A stretch of DNA of 64,000 bases from the NCBI GenBank assembly GCA_963825555.1, contig CAWGTZ010000021.1, forward strand, positions 31,124-95,123, given 5' to 3'. The translations under genes and the position numbers were made by a program. The DNA comes from JAGVSR01 sp963825555 (GTDB taxonomy: Bacteria > Pseudomonadota > Alphaproteobacteria > Rhizobiales > Hyphomicrobiaceae). The notes under the pieces were generated by a model. The model searched no databases, was not told the origin of the DNA, and was given only the letters and a program-made list of their open reading frames with translations. Positions 1 to 8,446 of this stretch are shown here, piece after piece. Within the stretch, counting starts at the first letter, position 1. Each line of letters begins with the position of its first letter.

Positions 1-2878
1 AGAATGGGGTGGGGACGACTTCCGCGCTCACCATACTGCCGTCATCGACGCGGATATCGAAGCGCTGCCCGTTCTCGCACATGTCGGAAGGCAGATAGGC
101 GAGGCCCACAACCTTGCCCAGGGTCGGTGATCTCGCCACTGAGGTGACGCGACCGGCGATGGTGCCATTTCGGATCACGAGGTGGCACTCTTTTGGCGCC
201 GTTGCTGATGAGTCCGTTAGGGCGAAACCGACTAGCTTGCGGGTAATGCCCTTCGTCGCCTGGATTTCGATGGAACGCTTGCCGACGTAGAATGGCTTCT
301 TCTTGGCGAGTGCCCATTCCATGCCCGCTTCGATGGGGTTCGTCAGGCCGTCGGTGTCCTGGCCGACTATGATGTGCCCCTTCTCCAGTCGCAGGATACG
401 CTGGGCTTCCACGCCAAATGGTTTCAACCCGTGGGGCTTTCCGGCTTCCATCAGCTTGTCCCAGAGTGCCTCACCCATCCCCGAAGGGCAGTGGATCTCG
501 TAGCCTGCCTCGCCCACGAAGCCGACGCGCAGGATGCGAACGGGAATGCCGGCGAGGGTCCCCGTCCGGACCCCCATGTAGGGGAAAGCCTCTTTGGAGA
601 AGTCGATATCGCTCTGGAGCGACTGGATGATCTCGCGCGCCTTCGGGCCGGCGAGATTGACGCCTGAATAGGCCGCCGTCACGTTCGCCACATCGACATC
701 CATCTTCCACTGCGCGTTGAACCAGGTCATCGAGCGGTAGACCTGATCGACGGCGCTTGTCGTGGCGGTGACGTAGTAGTGGTTCTGGTGCAGGCGGCAG
801 GCGACGCCATCGTCGATAACGACCCCGGTGATGTCGGTCATCAGCGTATAGCGGGCGCGGCCGACAGGCTGCTTCTCGTAGGCCCAGGTATACATCCGGT
901 CGACGAAGGCGGCCGCATCGGGGCCGCGGATGTCCAGGCCGCCGAGTGTCGAAACGTCGATCAGGCCGGCGGCATTGCGCACGGAGCGGATCTCGGCCTC
1001 GATGGCCTGTTCGGCGCCGTCCTTTGGTCCATAGTACGCCGGGCGCAACCACAGACCTGCCGTCATCATTTGGGCGCCGAGTTCCACATGTCGGTGGTGC
1101 ATGGCCGTCAAACGCGTCGGCTCGAAGGCGCGACCGGCCATGTGGGCAAACTTCTCAGGCACGAGCGGCGGACGGAATGTGGTGGTGCCGATGCTCGCGA
1201 GCGATTTGCCGGTTACAGCGCCGACGATGCGGATGGTGTTGAGATTGGCGTGCCGTCCCTGGCTGGGGCCGAGGCCAGCGGTGGAATAGCGTTTGACGAG
1301 TTGAATGTCGTCGTAGCCGTCCTTCACCGAGTTGACGATGTCCTTGATCGTCAGGTCTTCGTCGAGGTCGATGAATTCCTTGCCCTTGTCGTTCTTGAAG
1401 ATCGGGTAGGGATGTGTGATGGCCGAAGCTCCCGCGTCGTCCGTCGCGGGGGGATCGCCGGCCGCATCGCCACCGGCCCGGCGTGCGGCCCAGGCGCCGA
1501 GCGCGCGAGCCTGCTCGCCGACGGCGGCTTCAGTCCACACACCCGCCGCACTGCCGGCCAGCGAAACGCCCTCTGGCAGGTTGACGGCGCGATGCATGTT
1601 AATGGCGTCGTCGTAGACAACCTTGGCTCCCGCATGGCTGGCCAGATTGAGAGCTGGTGAAAATCCAACGCTGACGAGAACCACGTCGCAGGAGATCCAA
1701 TCGGTCACAGAGGCGTTCTTGCCCTGGCCCGTCACCGACGCAACGCCGACGCTTTCGACACGCAGATAGCCCTTGGCATCGACAAGCGTGGAATTTGTCA
1801 CGATGCGCACACCGCGTTCCCGAACGGCTTCCACGGCCGGGCTGGCGGTCGCGCCGAGATCGACGACGGCGCCGACGTCAACGCCCGCATCGAGAAGGTC
1901 GAGCGCCGCTTCGTAGCCGAAGCGGTTCGACGTCGCGACGACGGCGCGATGGCCTGGTCGTACGCCGTACAGGCGCATCAGGCGCTGGGCGGCGGTTGCG
2001 AACAGGATTCCAGGCCGGTCGTTATTGCGGAATACGAGAGGCTGGTCGAAGCTGCCCGCGGCGATGATCGTCTGACGTGTCCGGATCTTGTAAAGCCGGT
2101 TGCCGCCAATCGCGGCGGCCCAGCCATCCGTGAAGAGGCCGGAGACGACTGTTTCCGAGAATATTTTGAGGTTGGGCAGCGCGCGTGCCTTGTCGACCAG
2201 GGTGCGGCGCAGGGTGTCGGCGGCCTCGCGACTTGCACCCAGGCGTCCATAAAGGAGCGAGCCGCCGAGCTCCCGGCCTTCATCGATAAGGAGCGTTTCG
2301 GCGCCGGCTTCTGCTGCGGCGATGGCAGCCTCCAGCCCCGCGGGCCCGCCGCCGACGACCAGCACATCGGCAAACAGATACGCCTTATCATAATACTTGT
2401 GCTCAGCCCGAGGGTCGAGCTTTCCGAGGCCGGCCATGATGCGGATCGGCCGCTCGAAGAACTTCCACGAGCCTGCCGGGCGGAAGAACGTCTTGTAATA
2501 GAACCCGACCGGCAGGAACCGGGAGAAGTAGTCGATGACCGAATAGGCATCGCGCTCGAGCGAGCCGAGTCGATTGATGGAGGTAACCGCGAGCCCGTTT
2601 GAGACAGGATGGAGATCGGCGCGCACGTTAGGCTCGTCGGCGACCTGTACAAGTGTGTTGGCGTCGAGCCCGGTCATGGTGAGCGCGCCGCGTGGGCGAT
2701 GGTACTTGAAGGAGCGCGACAGCAGAACCTGCCCGGCGCCATAGAGCGACGAGGCGATGACGTCGCCGTGGTAGCCGTTGAAGAGCCGCCCGTCGAACGT
2801 GAAGGAGACGGGCCGCGTCCGGTCGATCAGCAGCCCGAAGCCGGGTTTTTCGATGCGGCTGGATGAAGATCCGCTCAT
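1..2878 (-). CDS. mgdC: N-methylglutamate dehydrogenase subunit C (sarcosine oxidase alpha-like), 3' end missing
   Basis: The frame stays open from an ATG at 2878 to the left edge (959 codons), so only the last residues are missing compared with the usual 960-1000. The N-terminus (FGLLIDRTRPVSFTFDGR) is the 2Fe-2S/ferredoxin-like part of sarcosine oxidase alpha. A FAD/NAD-binding motif (VVGGGPAGLEAA) follows near residue 170, and the last 380 residues form an aminomethyltransferase (GcvT)-like folate domain. By family knowledge this subunit transfers the C1 unit from N-methylglutamate to tetrahydrofolate. It overlaps mgdB by 4 bp (ATGA), which suggests translational coupling. The mgs and gmaS genes next door favour N-methylglutamate rather than sarcosine as substrate. 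That substrate choice is inference from context. Confidence 0.9.
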   Translation of the reverse strand, partial: MSGSSSSRIEKPGFGLLIDRTRPVSFTFDGRLFNGYHGDVIASSLYGAGQVLLSRSFKYHRPRGALTMTGLDANTLVQVADEPNVRADLHPVSNGLAVTSINRLGSLERDAYSVIDYFSRFLPVGFYYKTFFRPAGSWKFFERPIRIMAGLGKLDPRAEHKYYDKAYLFADVLVVGGGPAGLEAAIAAAEAGAETLLIDEGRELGGSLLYGRLGASREAADTLRRTLVDKARALPNLKIFSETVVSGLFTDGWAAAIGGNRLYKIRTRQTIIAAGSFDQPLVFRNNDRPGILFATAAQRLMRLYGVRPGHRAVVATSNRFGYEAALDLLDAGVDVGAVVDLGATASPAVEAVRERGVRIVTNSTLVDAKGYLRVESVGVASVTGQGKNASVTDWISCDVVLVSVGFSPALNLASHAGAKVVYDDAINMHRAVNLPEGVSLAGSAAGVWTEAAVGEQARALGAWAARRAGGDAAGDPPATDDAGASAITHPYPIFKNDKGKEFIDLDEDLTIKDIVNSVKDGYDDIQLVKRYSTAGLGPSQGRHANLNTIRIVGAVTGKSLASIGTTTFRPPLVPEKFAHMAGRAFEPTRLTAMHHRHVELGAQMMTAGLWLRPAYYGPKDGAEQAIEAEIRSVRNAAGLIDVSTLGGLDIRGPDAAAFVDRMYTWAYEKQPVGRARYTLMTDITGVVIDDGVACRLHQNHYYVTATTSAVDQVYRSMTWFNAQWKMDVDVANVTAAYSGVNLAGPKAREIIQSLQSDIDFSKEAFPYMGVRTGTLAGIPVRILRVGFVGEAGYEIHCPSGMGEALWDKLMEAGKPHGLKPFGVEAQRILRLEKGHIIVGQDTDGLTNPIEAGMEWALAKKKPFYVGKRSIEIQATKGITRKLVGFALTDSSATAPKECHLVIRNGTIAGRVTSVARSPTLGKVVGLAYLPSDMCENGQRFDIRVDDGSMVSAEVVPTPF

Positions 2879-3186
2879 TCGGAGGCTGCTCCATTGTCGC
2901 TGGCATCGGTCTCAGGCGCCTTCGTGCGCGCCAGGAATGCGTCGTAAGTCATGGTTTCGAGGACCTCGTCGGTCAGCGTGTTGCGCCGGGCAATGAACCA
3001 GTAGTTGGTGGGCGCATGCAGCCACCACTCCGTGATCTCACCTGCGAGGTTGTCTTCGAGAAAGAGATATTCGGTCCATTCCGCATCTGTTGCCGAGGCC
3101 GGATCGGGCATGGGCTTGATTTCGCCGCCCCAGACGAACTCGGAGATGTTTCTCGGCCCGTTCAAGGGACACTTCATGATCTTCAT
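2875..3186 (-). CDS. mgdB: N-methylglutamate dehydrogenase subunit B (sarcosine oxidase delta-like)
   Basis: A 103-residue protein matching the SoxD/delta family in length and features: an N-terminal CPLNGPRNISEF segment, the WTEYLFLEDN motif and the EWWLHAPTNYWFIARRNT motif. The delta subunit is a small zinc-binding structural part of heterotetrameric sarcosine oxidase-type enzymes. The family often has more N-terminal Cys residues; here only one (C6) is evident. It lies between mgdA (10 bp upstream) and mgdC (4-bp overlap), the order mgdA-B-C seen in methylotroph N-methylglutamate clusters. It is therefore the structural subunit of N-methylglutamate dehydrogenase by homology and context. 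Confidence 0.9.
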   Translation of the reverse strand: MKIMKCPLNGPRNISEFVWGGEIKPMPDPASATDAEWTEYLFLEDNLAGEITEWWLHAPTNYWFIARRNTLTDEVLETMTYDAFLARTKAPETDASDNGAASE

Positions 3187-3196
3187 GGGATTGCTC

Positions 3197-4438
3197 TCAG
3201 TGTCCGACTGACGCCGCGCCCTTTTCGCCTACGAGATCGAAGGTCGAAAAGCGCGACAGTGCAAACGGTTTCAGGAGATCGGGCTGGCGGCCAGTGGCAA
3301 TGCATTCGGCCATGCGCTTGCCGCACACGGGCGTAGCCTTGAAGCCCCAGGTGCCCCAGCCCGCATCGATGTAGTAGTTCTCGATGGGTGTCAGGCCCAT
3401 CACCGGCGAGAAGTCGGGAGTCATGTCGGCCATGCCTGCCCATTGGCGCAGGATGCGAAGTTCTCCCATGAATGGGAAGAGTTCCAGCATGTGCCCCATC
3501 AAGCTTTCCTTGAAGTCGAGCGTGGAACGGGTGGAGTAGAGTCCATAGGGGTCGGTTGCTCCGCCCATGACCATCTCGCCGCGCGCCGATTGTGAGATGT
3601 AAACGTGCAGCGAGCCCGACACGACGATCTGATCGAGGATCGGCTTCACCGGCTCTGATACGCACGCCTGTAGCGGAATGGTTTTGATCGGAAGCTTGAG
3701 GCCCGCCATGCGGGCGACATGACTCGACGCTCCAGCGACGGCCTGAAGAACCTTTCCGGCATGGATCGTTCCGCGGTTCGTTTCCACCCCGATCGCGCGG
3801 CCGTTCTCGATGAGAATCCTCTTCACCTCGGTCTGGGTGTGGACCTCTACGCCACGCTTCATGGCTTCCTTGGCGTAGCCCCAGGCAACCGCATCGTGTC
3901 GCGCGATGGCGCCGGGTGGATGATAGAGCGCGCCGAGCACCGGATAGCGGGCCTCGTCGGTGACGTTCATAACCGGGCAAATGCGCTTCACTTCCTTTGC
4001 GTCGATGACTTCCGAATTGACGCCCAGGTGCTTGTTCACCTCCGCTCGCCAGCGCGCGGTGCGCATGGCGGCATCTGTATGTGCGAGCGTGAAGTGGCCG
4101 CGCTCGGAATACATGATGTTGATGTCGAGCTCGTTGGAGAGCGTGCGGAAGAGTTCCACCGACTCCTTGTAGAAGGCGACGCCTTCGGGTGTCAGGTAGT
4201 TTGCTCGAACGATTGTCGTGTTGCGCGCAGTGTTGCCGCCGGCAAGCCAACCCTTATCGAGAACGGCGATATTCGTGATGCCGTGATGCGCGGCGAGATG
4301 ATAGGCTGCGGCAAGTCCGTGGCCGCCCGCGCCGATGATGACAACGTCGTAGGACTTTTTGAGATCGGGCTTCCAACGGAAGTGGGGATCGTCGGGATGC
4401 TCGCGTTGAAGAGCGTACTTGAGAAGCGCAAAAGGCAT
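3197..4438 (-). CDS. mgdA: N-methylglutamate dehydrogenase subunit A (sarcosine oxidase beta-like FAD subunit)
   Basis: A 413-residue FAD-dependent oxidoreductase of the DAO/SoxB family. A dinucleotide-binding GAGGHG motif lies at residues 36-41 after a YDVVIIG strand, and the GGNTARNTTIVRANYL segment is typical of sarcosine oxidase beta, which holds covalent FMN and non-covalent FAD. The usual C-terminal GWGTWGFKATPVCGKRMAE segment is present. It is the first gene of the minus-strand mgd operon and divergent from amt. It oxidises the N-methyl amine of N-methylglutamate to the imine, releasing glutamate and a C1 unit with the other subunits. Sarcosine as substrate cannot be excluded from sequence alone, but the neighbouring mgsABC and gmaS argue for N-methylglutamate. 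Confidence 0.9.
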   Translation of the reverse strand: MPFALLKYALQREHPDDPHFRWKPDLKKSYDVVIIGAGGHGLAAAYHLAAHHGITNIAVLDKGWLAGGNTARNTTIVRANYLTPEGVAFYKESVELFRTLSNELDINIMYSERGHFTLAHTDAAMRTARWRAEVNKHLGVNSEVIDAKEVKRICPVMNVTDEARYPVLGALYHPPGAIARHDAVAWGYAKEAMKRGVEVHTQTEVKRILIENGRAIGVETNRGTIHAGKVLQAVAGASSHVARMAGLKLPIKTIPLQACVSEPVKPILDQIVVSGSLHVYISQSARGEMVMGGATDPYGLYSTRSTLDFKESLMGHMLELFPFMGELRILRQWAGMADMTPDFSPVMGLTPIENYYIDAGWGTWGFKATPVCGKRMAECIATGRQPDLLKPFALSRFSTFDLVGEKGAASVGH

Positions 4439-4600
4439 GAGTGGCTCCAGCCATGAGGACGCCGCCCCGACGTTCCGGCCAAGGCGGCGACACTGTTCCT
4501 AGAGTGCAAAAAATTTTCCGACGGTTCAAGTGCACTCCTCGATATCCTCGCCAAATTTGAACTGCTTAGTATTTGAGCAGATTAATTTTTCGCCTGCTTG

Positions 4601-4616
4601 CTGATCAAATGATCAG
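4601..4616. promoter_or_regulatory. inverted repeat, candidate operator between mgdA and amt
   Basis: CTGATCA-AA-TGATCAG is a perfect 7-bp inverted repeat with a 2-nt spacer. It lies in the 283-bp divergent region, 163 bp from the mgdA start and 106 bp from amt. The TGATCA half-site resembles operators bound by some GntR-family regulators. The identity of the binding protein is inference. Confidence 0.45.
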
Positions 4617-4621
4617 ATTGC

Positions 4622-4650
4622 TTGACATGTCGCGTCAGCTTGCCGCAGAT
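4622..4650 (+). promoter_or_regulatory. candidate sigma70-type promoter for amt
   Basis: TTGACA at 4622-4627 is a consensus -35 hexamer. After a 17-nt spacer comes GCAGAT at 4645-4650, a weak -10. It lies just downstream of the 4601-4616 inverted repeat. Transcription would start near 4657, upstream of the second inverted repeat. Confidence 0.3.
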
Positions 4651-4668
4651 TTTCCGCGCATCAAAACC

Positions 4669-4687
4669 AGTTGCCTGTCAGGCAACT
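4669..4687 (+). promoter_or_regulatory. 9-bp inverted repeat in the amt leader
   Basis: AGTTGCCTG-T-CAGGCAACT is a perfect 9-bp inverted repeat with a single central base, ending 34 bp before the amt start. The short centre fits a dimeric repressor site better than an RNA hairpin. It could control amt and the downstream mgs genes. Confidence 0.45.
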
Positions 4688-4721
4688 TAACAAAAACGGG
4701 CCGGCTGGCCCCTAGGGGGAG

Positions 4722-6131
4722 ATGATGGGAAATAACCTAGACGCGATGACGGTTGTTTTCACCGAGTTCTACTACTGGGTGACGATCGTCATGATGTTTC
4801 TTATCCACGTTGGCTTTTGCGTTTACGAAGTGGGCGTGAGCCGGCGCAGGAACCACCAGCACACCCTCATGAAGAATGTCATGGTGATTCCTCTGGTCAC
4901 CATCACCTTCTACTTCTTCGGTTGGTGGATCTACTTTGCCTTCCAGAACGGTCCATTCATTACGGGCGATCTGATCGCCGCGCCGCAGGCCGAACCCTGG
5001 AACCCGTTGATGGCTACTCACCTCAGCGGACCAACTCCGGCCGGAGGTGTCGATGCCGACCAGGCCGCGCTCTGGCACCGGTTGAACGGCGTCTTCTGGG
5101 CCGCCTTCCTGCTCTTTTCCTGGACTGCGGCCTCGATCGTCTCGGGTGCCGTTATCGAACGGATCCGGTCTGGTGCGTTCTGGATCCTCGCAGTCGTGAT
5201 TGGTTCCTTCACCTGGATCATTGACGCGGCCTGGGGCTGGAGCTCGCAGGGTTGGATGGTCAAGTTGCTCGGCTATCATGATGCTTATGCCTCGGGCGTT
5301 ATTCATGCCATTGCTGGCGGCTTCGCTCTGGGCGTGCTTGTGGTTCTCGGACCGCGGATCGGAAAGTTCCGCGCCGATGGCACCCCGCGCGAGATTCCGC
5401 CTCACAATCCCTGGCTGGTGACGGTCGGTCTGTTCCTGATCTACACAGGCTTCTGGGGCTTCTACGCAGCTTGCAACGTGCCGATCATCAGCCCGGCCGG
5501 GATCGCCGGCCAGATCACGGGCGAGACATGGACGGCGACCAACATCTATCTTGCGCCGACCACCCTGAGCGCGATCACGTTCAACTTCCTGATGTCGCTC
5601 TCGGGAGGATTGATGATGGCGTATATCGTCTCGAAGGGCGATCCATTCTGGACGTTCTCGGGCGGTCTCGCCGGCATCATCTGCGCGTCTGCCGGCAATG
5701 ATCTCTATCACCCGATCCAGGCGATGTTCATCGGTGCGATTGGTGCCCTGTTGGCCTACAAGCTGCACTACTTCGTAGAGCGCCGGTTCAAGATTGACGA
5801 TGCGGTCGGCGCAGTGGCGGTGCACGGCTACTCAGGCTTTGCCGAACTCATCATCGCTGGCTTCATGCTATGGGGCCAGCCATCGTCGCCGTATGAGGGC
5901 TTTGCGGCAATCAATCCGATGGGTCAGTTCATCGGCGCGCTCATCATGTTCTTCGTGCTGGGCTTCTTCCCTGCGGTGTTCGTGTCGCTGATCCTTAAGG
6001 CGCTCGGACTTCTCAGGGTACCTGTCGAGGTCGAGCTGATGGGTCTCGACTTCAGCACCGACGAAGCCACGACTGCGGCGATCAAGGAGGTCCAGGCAGC
6101 TGAAAGGTCTGTCCTGGTCAACGGTCGATAA
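4722..6131 (+). CDS. amt: ammonium/methylammonium transporter (Amt family)
   Basis: A 469-residue polytopic inner-membrane protein of the Amt/Mep/Rh family. Both pore histidines can be placed: ASGVIHAIAGG matches the first twin-histidine helix and DDAVGAVAVHGYSG the second. The N-terminus differs from standard AmtB because it lacks an obvious cleavable signal and starts in a helix (FYYWVTIVMMFLIHVGF). A GGGGGAGATG ribosome site supports the start at 4722, or 4725. The position between mgd and mgs genes suggests uptake of methylammonium, or recovery of ammonium released during methylamine oxidation. No glnK gene is adjacent, so PII control is not evident here. Confidence 0.9.
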   Translation: MMGNNLDAMTVVFTEFYYWVTIVMMFLIHVGFCVYEVGVSRRRNHQHTLMKNVMVIPLVTITFYFFGWWIYFAFQNGPFITGDLIAAPQAEPWNPLMATHLSGPTPAGGVDADQAALWHRLNGVFWAAFLLFSWTAASIVSGAVIERIRSGAFWILAVVIGSFTWIIDAAWGWSSQGWMVKLLGYHDAYASGVIHAIAGGFALGVLVVLGPRIGKFRADGTPREIPPHNPWLVTVGLFLIYTGFWGFYAACNVPIISPAGIAGQITGETWTATNIYLAPTTLSAITFNFLMSLSGGLMMAYIVSKGDPFWTFSGGLAGIICASAGNDLYHPIQAMFIGAIGALLAYKLHYFVERRFKIDDAVGAVAVHGYSGFAELIIAGFMLWGQPSSPYEGFAAINPMGQFIGALIMFFVLGFFPAVFVSLILKALGLLRVPVEVELMGLDFSTDEATTAAIKEVQAAERSVLVNGR

Positions 6132-6141
6132 CCCCTGAGCT

Positions 6142-6173
6142 GAAAGGCCCCGCCTTTCCGGCGGGGCCGTTTC
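6142..6173 (+). terminator. GC-rich hairpin after amt
   Basis: GGCCCCGCC (6146-6154) pairs with GGCGGGGCC (6160-6168) around a 5-nt loop; flanking GAAA and TTTC extend the stem. The following T-run is short (GTTT), so it may be a partial terminator that lowers transcription into the small downstream gene, or an mRNA 3'-end stabiliser. Confidence 0.6.
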
Positions 6174-6209
6174 AGGCGAGATAATCAGATACACATTCAG
6201 GAGACCAAT

Positions 6210-6428
6210 ATGTCGACGAACGGAATCACGAGCTGGGCCGTCGATCTCGCCAACATCGGCGCGATCTATCCCTTCCAGGGCACGGAGACCGCGATGGTCA
6301 TTGCCGGCGTGGCGTTCTGGATTATCTGGCACATCGTCCAGTTCAACCAGGAAGGTGCCGACATCCGACATGACATGCAGCATGCCAACAGGCAGGACGA
6401 GATCAACGAGGCAATCGACCGTTACTGA
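6210..6428 (+). CDS. 72-residue single-span membrane microprotein
   Basis: I do not recognise the family. The protein starts at an ATG preceded by CAGGAGACC, a good ribosome site. Residues about 27-45 (TAMVIAGVAFWIIWHIVQF) form one hydrophobic helix. The C-terminal half is short, charged and rich in Asp, Glu, His and Gln, probably cytosolic. It lies 78 bp after amt and before the mgs genes on the same strand, so an accessory role for the Amt transporter or the methylamine pathway is a reasonable guess. No enzymatic motif is visible. Confidence 0.7.
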   Translation: MSTNGITSWAVDLANIGAIYPFQGTETAMVIAGVAFWIIWHIVQFNQEGADIRHDMQHANRQDEINEAIDRY

Positions 6429-6857
6429 TTGGGCAGGCATCACAACGCCGGCCGCACAGCCCGTGCGGCCGGCACCTGCCTCAGTCAAGGACGCACCGGC
6501 TTCGACACGGTAGCTTCCCTTGGCGTCAAGGAGAGATGTCCTCCGCTCCTTCGAGCGCTGTCTTGGGTGAAGCGGCCAAGATGATTTGCGCCGCGATCAA
6601 TTCGGTCCCCCGGTCGGTCCAAATCTCGGCCGGAAACCAACATTTCCCTCCCGCCAAGGTCTCGCTTCAGAAGGTGACGGCTCCTTTTCCTGCAATCCGA
6701 CCGTCAGCGCCCGGTGGCTGTGAGTATTTACAGGTGCCGCAGGGGCGAAGCCTCCACGGGCGCTCTCCTCACAGGAAACAATAATTCTCCCCAGTTGAAC
6801 TTGTCCCCGGAAGTTGGTACGAAGAACGAATGGTCCGCGGAAAGGGAGAGCCCGAAA
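6429..6857 (+). promoter_or_regulatory. 429-bp gap upstream of mgsA with two structured elements
   Basis: No convincing gene is seen. GCCGGCCGCAC (6447-6457) pairs with GTGCGGCCGGC (6463-6473), a strong hairpin 18 bp after the microprotein stop and probably its 3' end, although no T-run follows. Further on, CTGTGAG (6718-6724) can pair with CTCACAG (6768-6774), closing a 43-nt internal region that includes GGGGCGAAGCC, about 85 nt before the mgsA start. This may be a structured leader. I cannot match it to a known riboswitch class. A ribosome site (AAAGGGAGAG, 6841-6850) precedes mgsA. Confidence 0.4.
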
Positions 6858-7754
6858 ATGTGCGGGATCGTAGGTTTATTTATAAAGGACAAGTCTCTGG
6901 AGCCCCGGCTGGGAGAGCTGACGGCCCAGATGCTGGCGACAATGTGCGAGCGGGGTCCGGACTCGGCAGGGTTTGCCGTTTACGGCGCGCCTGAGGTCGG
7001 CAAGGCAAAACTCACAGTACAGTCGGCTAACGCCGACACCGATTTCGCAGGGCTAGAGGCAGCGCTGACCAAGGCCATCGGTGCCCCGGTAGAGATCGAA
7101 CGCAAGTCGACCCATGCCGTACTAACGGTTCCCGCCAACAAGGTTGAGGATGCGCGGGCCGCAATCAGAAGCGACCACCCCGGCGTACGTATCATGAGCG
7201 CGGGCGAGACGATTGAAATCTACAAGGAGGTCGGCTGGCCGACCGACGTGTCCGAACGTTTCGACTTGAAGCAGATGTCGGGCTCGCACGCTATCGGACA
7301 CACGCGCATGGCAACGGAAAGCGCGGTGACCACGCTGGGCGCGCATCCCTTCTCGACAGGGCCCGATCAGTGCCTCGTGCACAACGGCTCGCTGTCGAAC
7401 CACAACAGCCTCAAGCGGCAGCTGAAGCACGACGGCATCAAGTTCGAAACAGAGAACGACAGCGAAGTCGCCGCGGCCTATCTGACCTGGCGAATGAACC
7501 AGGGCATGAACCTCGGCGAGGCGCTGGAAAAAAGCCTCGACGATCTGGATGGCTTCTTCACCTTCGTTGTCGGCACCAAGAACGGCTTCGGTGTTATTCG
7601 TGATCCGATTGCCTGCAAGCCGGCGGTCATGGCCGAAACGGACCAATATGTGGCCTTCGGTTCCGAGTATCGCGCACTTGCTGGATTGCCCGGCATCGAT
7701 AAGGCGAAGGTGTGGGAACCTGAGCCCGCCACGGTCTATTTCTGGGAGCGGTAA
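6858..7754 (+). CDS. mgsA: N-methylglutamate synthase subunit A (class II glutamine amidotransferase-like)
   Basis: A 298-residue Ntn-type amidotransferase domain. The start at 6858 was chosen because it gives MCGIVGLF: Met removal exposes the catalytic N-terminal Cys, and AAAGGGAGAG lies just upstream. An upstream in-frame start at 6714 would bury the Cys. Family motifs are visible (MCERGPDSAGFAVYG; GHTRMATESAVT; HNGSLSNHNSLK). In N-methylglutamate synthase the three subunits correspond to separated glutamate-synthase domains, and this one resembles the amide-cleaving domain that acts on gamma-glutamylmethylamide. It begins the mgsABC operon (5 bp to mgsB). Confidence 0.92.
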   Translation: MCGIVGLFIKDKSLEPRLGELTAQMLATMCERGPDSAGFAVYGAPEVGKAKLTVQSANADTDFAGLEAALTKAIGAPVEIERKSTHAVLTVPANKVEDARAAIRSDHPGVRIMSAGETIEIYKEVGWPTDVSERFDLKQMSGSHAIGHTRMATESAVTTLGAHPFSTGPDQCLVHNGSLSNHNSLKRQLKHDGIKFETENDSEVAAAYLTWRMNQGMNLGEALEKSLDDLDGFFTFVVGTKNGFGVIRDPIACKPAVMAETDQYVAFGSEYRALAGLPGIDKAKVWEPEPATVYFWER

Positions 7755-7759
7755 AAAGC

Positions 7760-8446
7760 ATGCGCACGATCGATCTTGCCGTAACGCCGTTGCGGGAACT
7801 CAATGCGGAGCTTCATTGCCAGAAAGAGGGCACGAATGAAGTGGAATGGGAAATCCTCAATCCGCGCGGGCAGCATGCCGTAGCGGTCGGTGTCGATGCC
7901 CCCCTCAAGATCGCCGTTCGGGGAAGCGTTGGCTACTATGGCGGCGGAATGAACAAGAAGGCCGAGATCACGATCCACGGCTCAGCCGGGCCGGGCGTCG
8001 CGGAGAACATGATGTCCGGCAGCGTTATCGTAAAAGGTGACGCGAGCCAGTATGCGGGCGCTACGGGCCGTGGCGGTCTGCTTGTCATCGAGGGCAATGC
8101 CTCCTCACGCTGTGGCATCTCCATGAAGGGGATCGATATCGTCGTGCGCGGTAACATCGGGCACATGTCGGCCTTCATGGCGCAGAGCGGACATCTGGTC
8201 GTGCTCGGCGACGCGGGCGACGCGTTGGGCGACTCGATCTACGAGGCCAAGCTCTTCGTGCGTGGTAATGTGAGAAGCCTCGGTGCGGACTGTATCGAGA
8301 AGGAAATGCGGCCCGAGCACCACGAGCAACTTGCGGGTCTTCTCGAGAAGGCCGGGATTTCCGACGTCAAGACCAGCGAGTTCAAGCGCTACGGCTCGGC
8401 CCGCAAACTCTACAACTTCAACATCGACAACGCGGACGCATACTGA
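7760..8446 (+). CDS. mgsB: N-methylglutamate synthase subunit B (GltB C-terminal GXGXG-like domain)
   Basis: A 228-residue protein with the right-handed beta-helix repeats of the glutamate synthase alpha C-terminal domain (for example GYYGGGMNKKAEITIHGSAG and GGLLVIEGNASSRCGI). It has no catalytic residues of its own. By analogy with GltB it holds the amidotransferase and FMN domains together and shapes the ammonia or methylamine channel. It shares the ATGA overlap with mgsC (start 8446) and follows mgsA by 5 bp, so the three are probably made in equal amounts. Confidence 0.9.
   Translation: MRTIDLAVTPLRELNAELHCQKEGTNEVEWEILNPRGQHAVAVGVDAPLKIAVRGSVGYYGGGMNKKAEITIHGSAGPGVAENMMSGSVIVKGDASQYAGATGRGGLLVIEGNASSRCGISMKGIDIVVRGNIGHMSAFMAQSGHLVVLGDAGDALGDSIYEAKLFVRGNVRSLGADCIEKEMRPEHHEQLAGLLEKAGISDVKTSEFKRYGSARKLYNFNIDNADAY

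Noticed and set aside
4737..5825. A 362-codon open frame on the minus strand inside amt
   Set aside because: It is a shadow of the GC-rich amt gene. Its translation is charged and lacks any family motif, while the plus strand has a full Amt protein.
6536..6784. An 82-codon frame upstream of mgsA
   Set aside because: It lacks coding character and lies over the possible structured leader.
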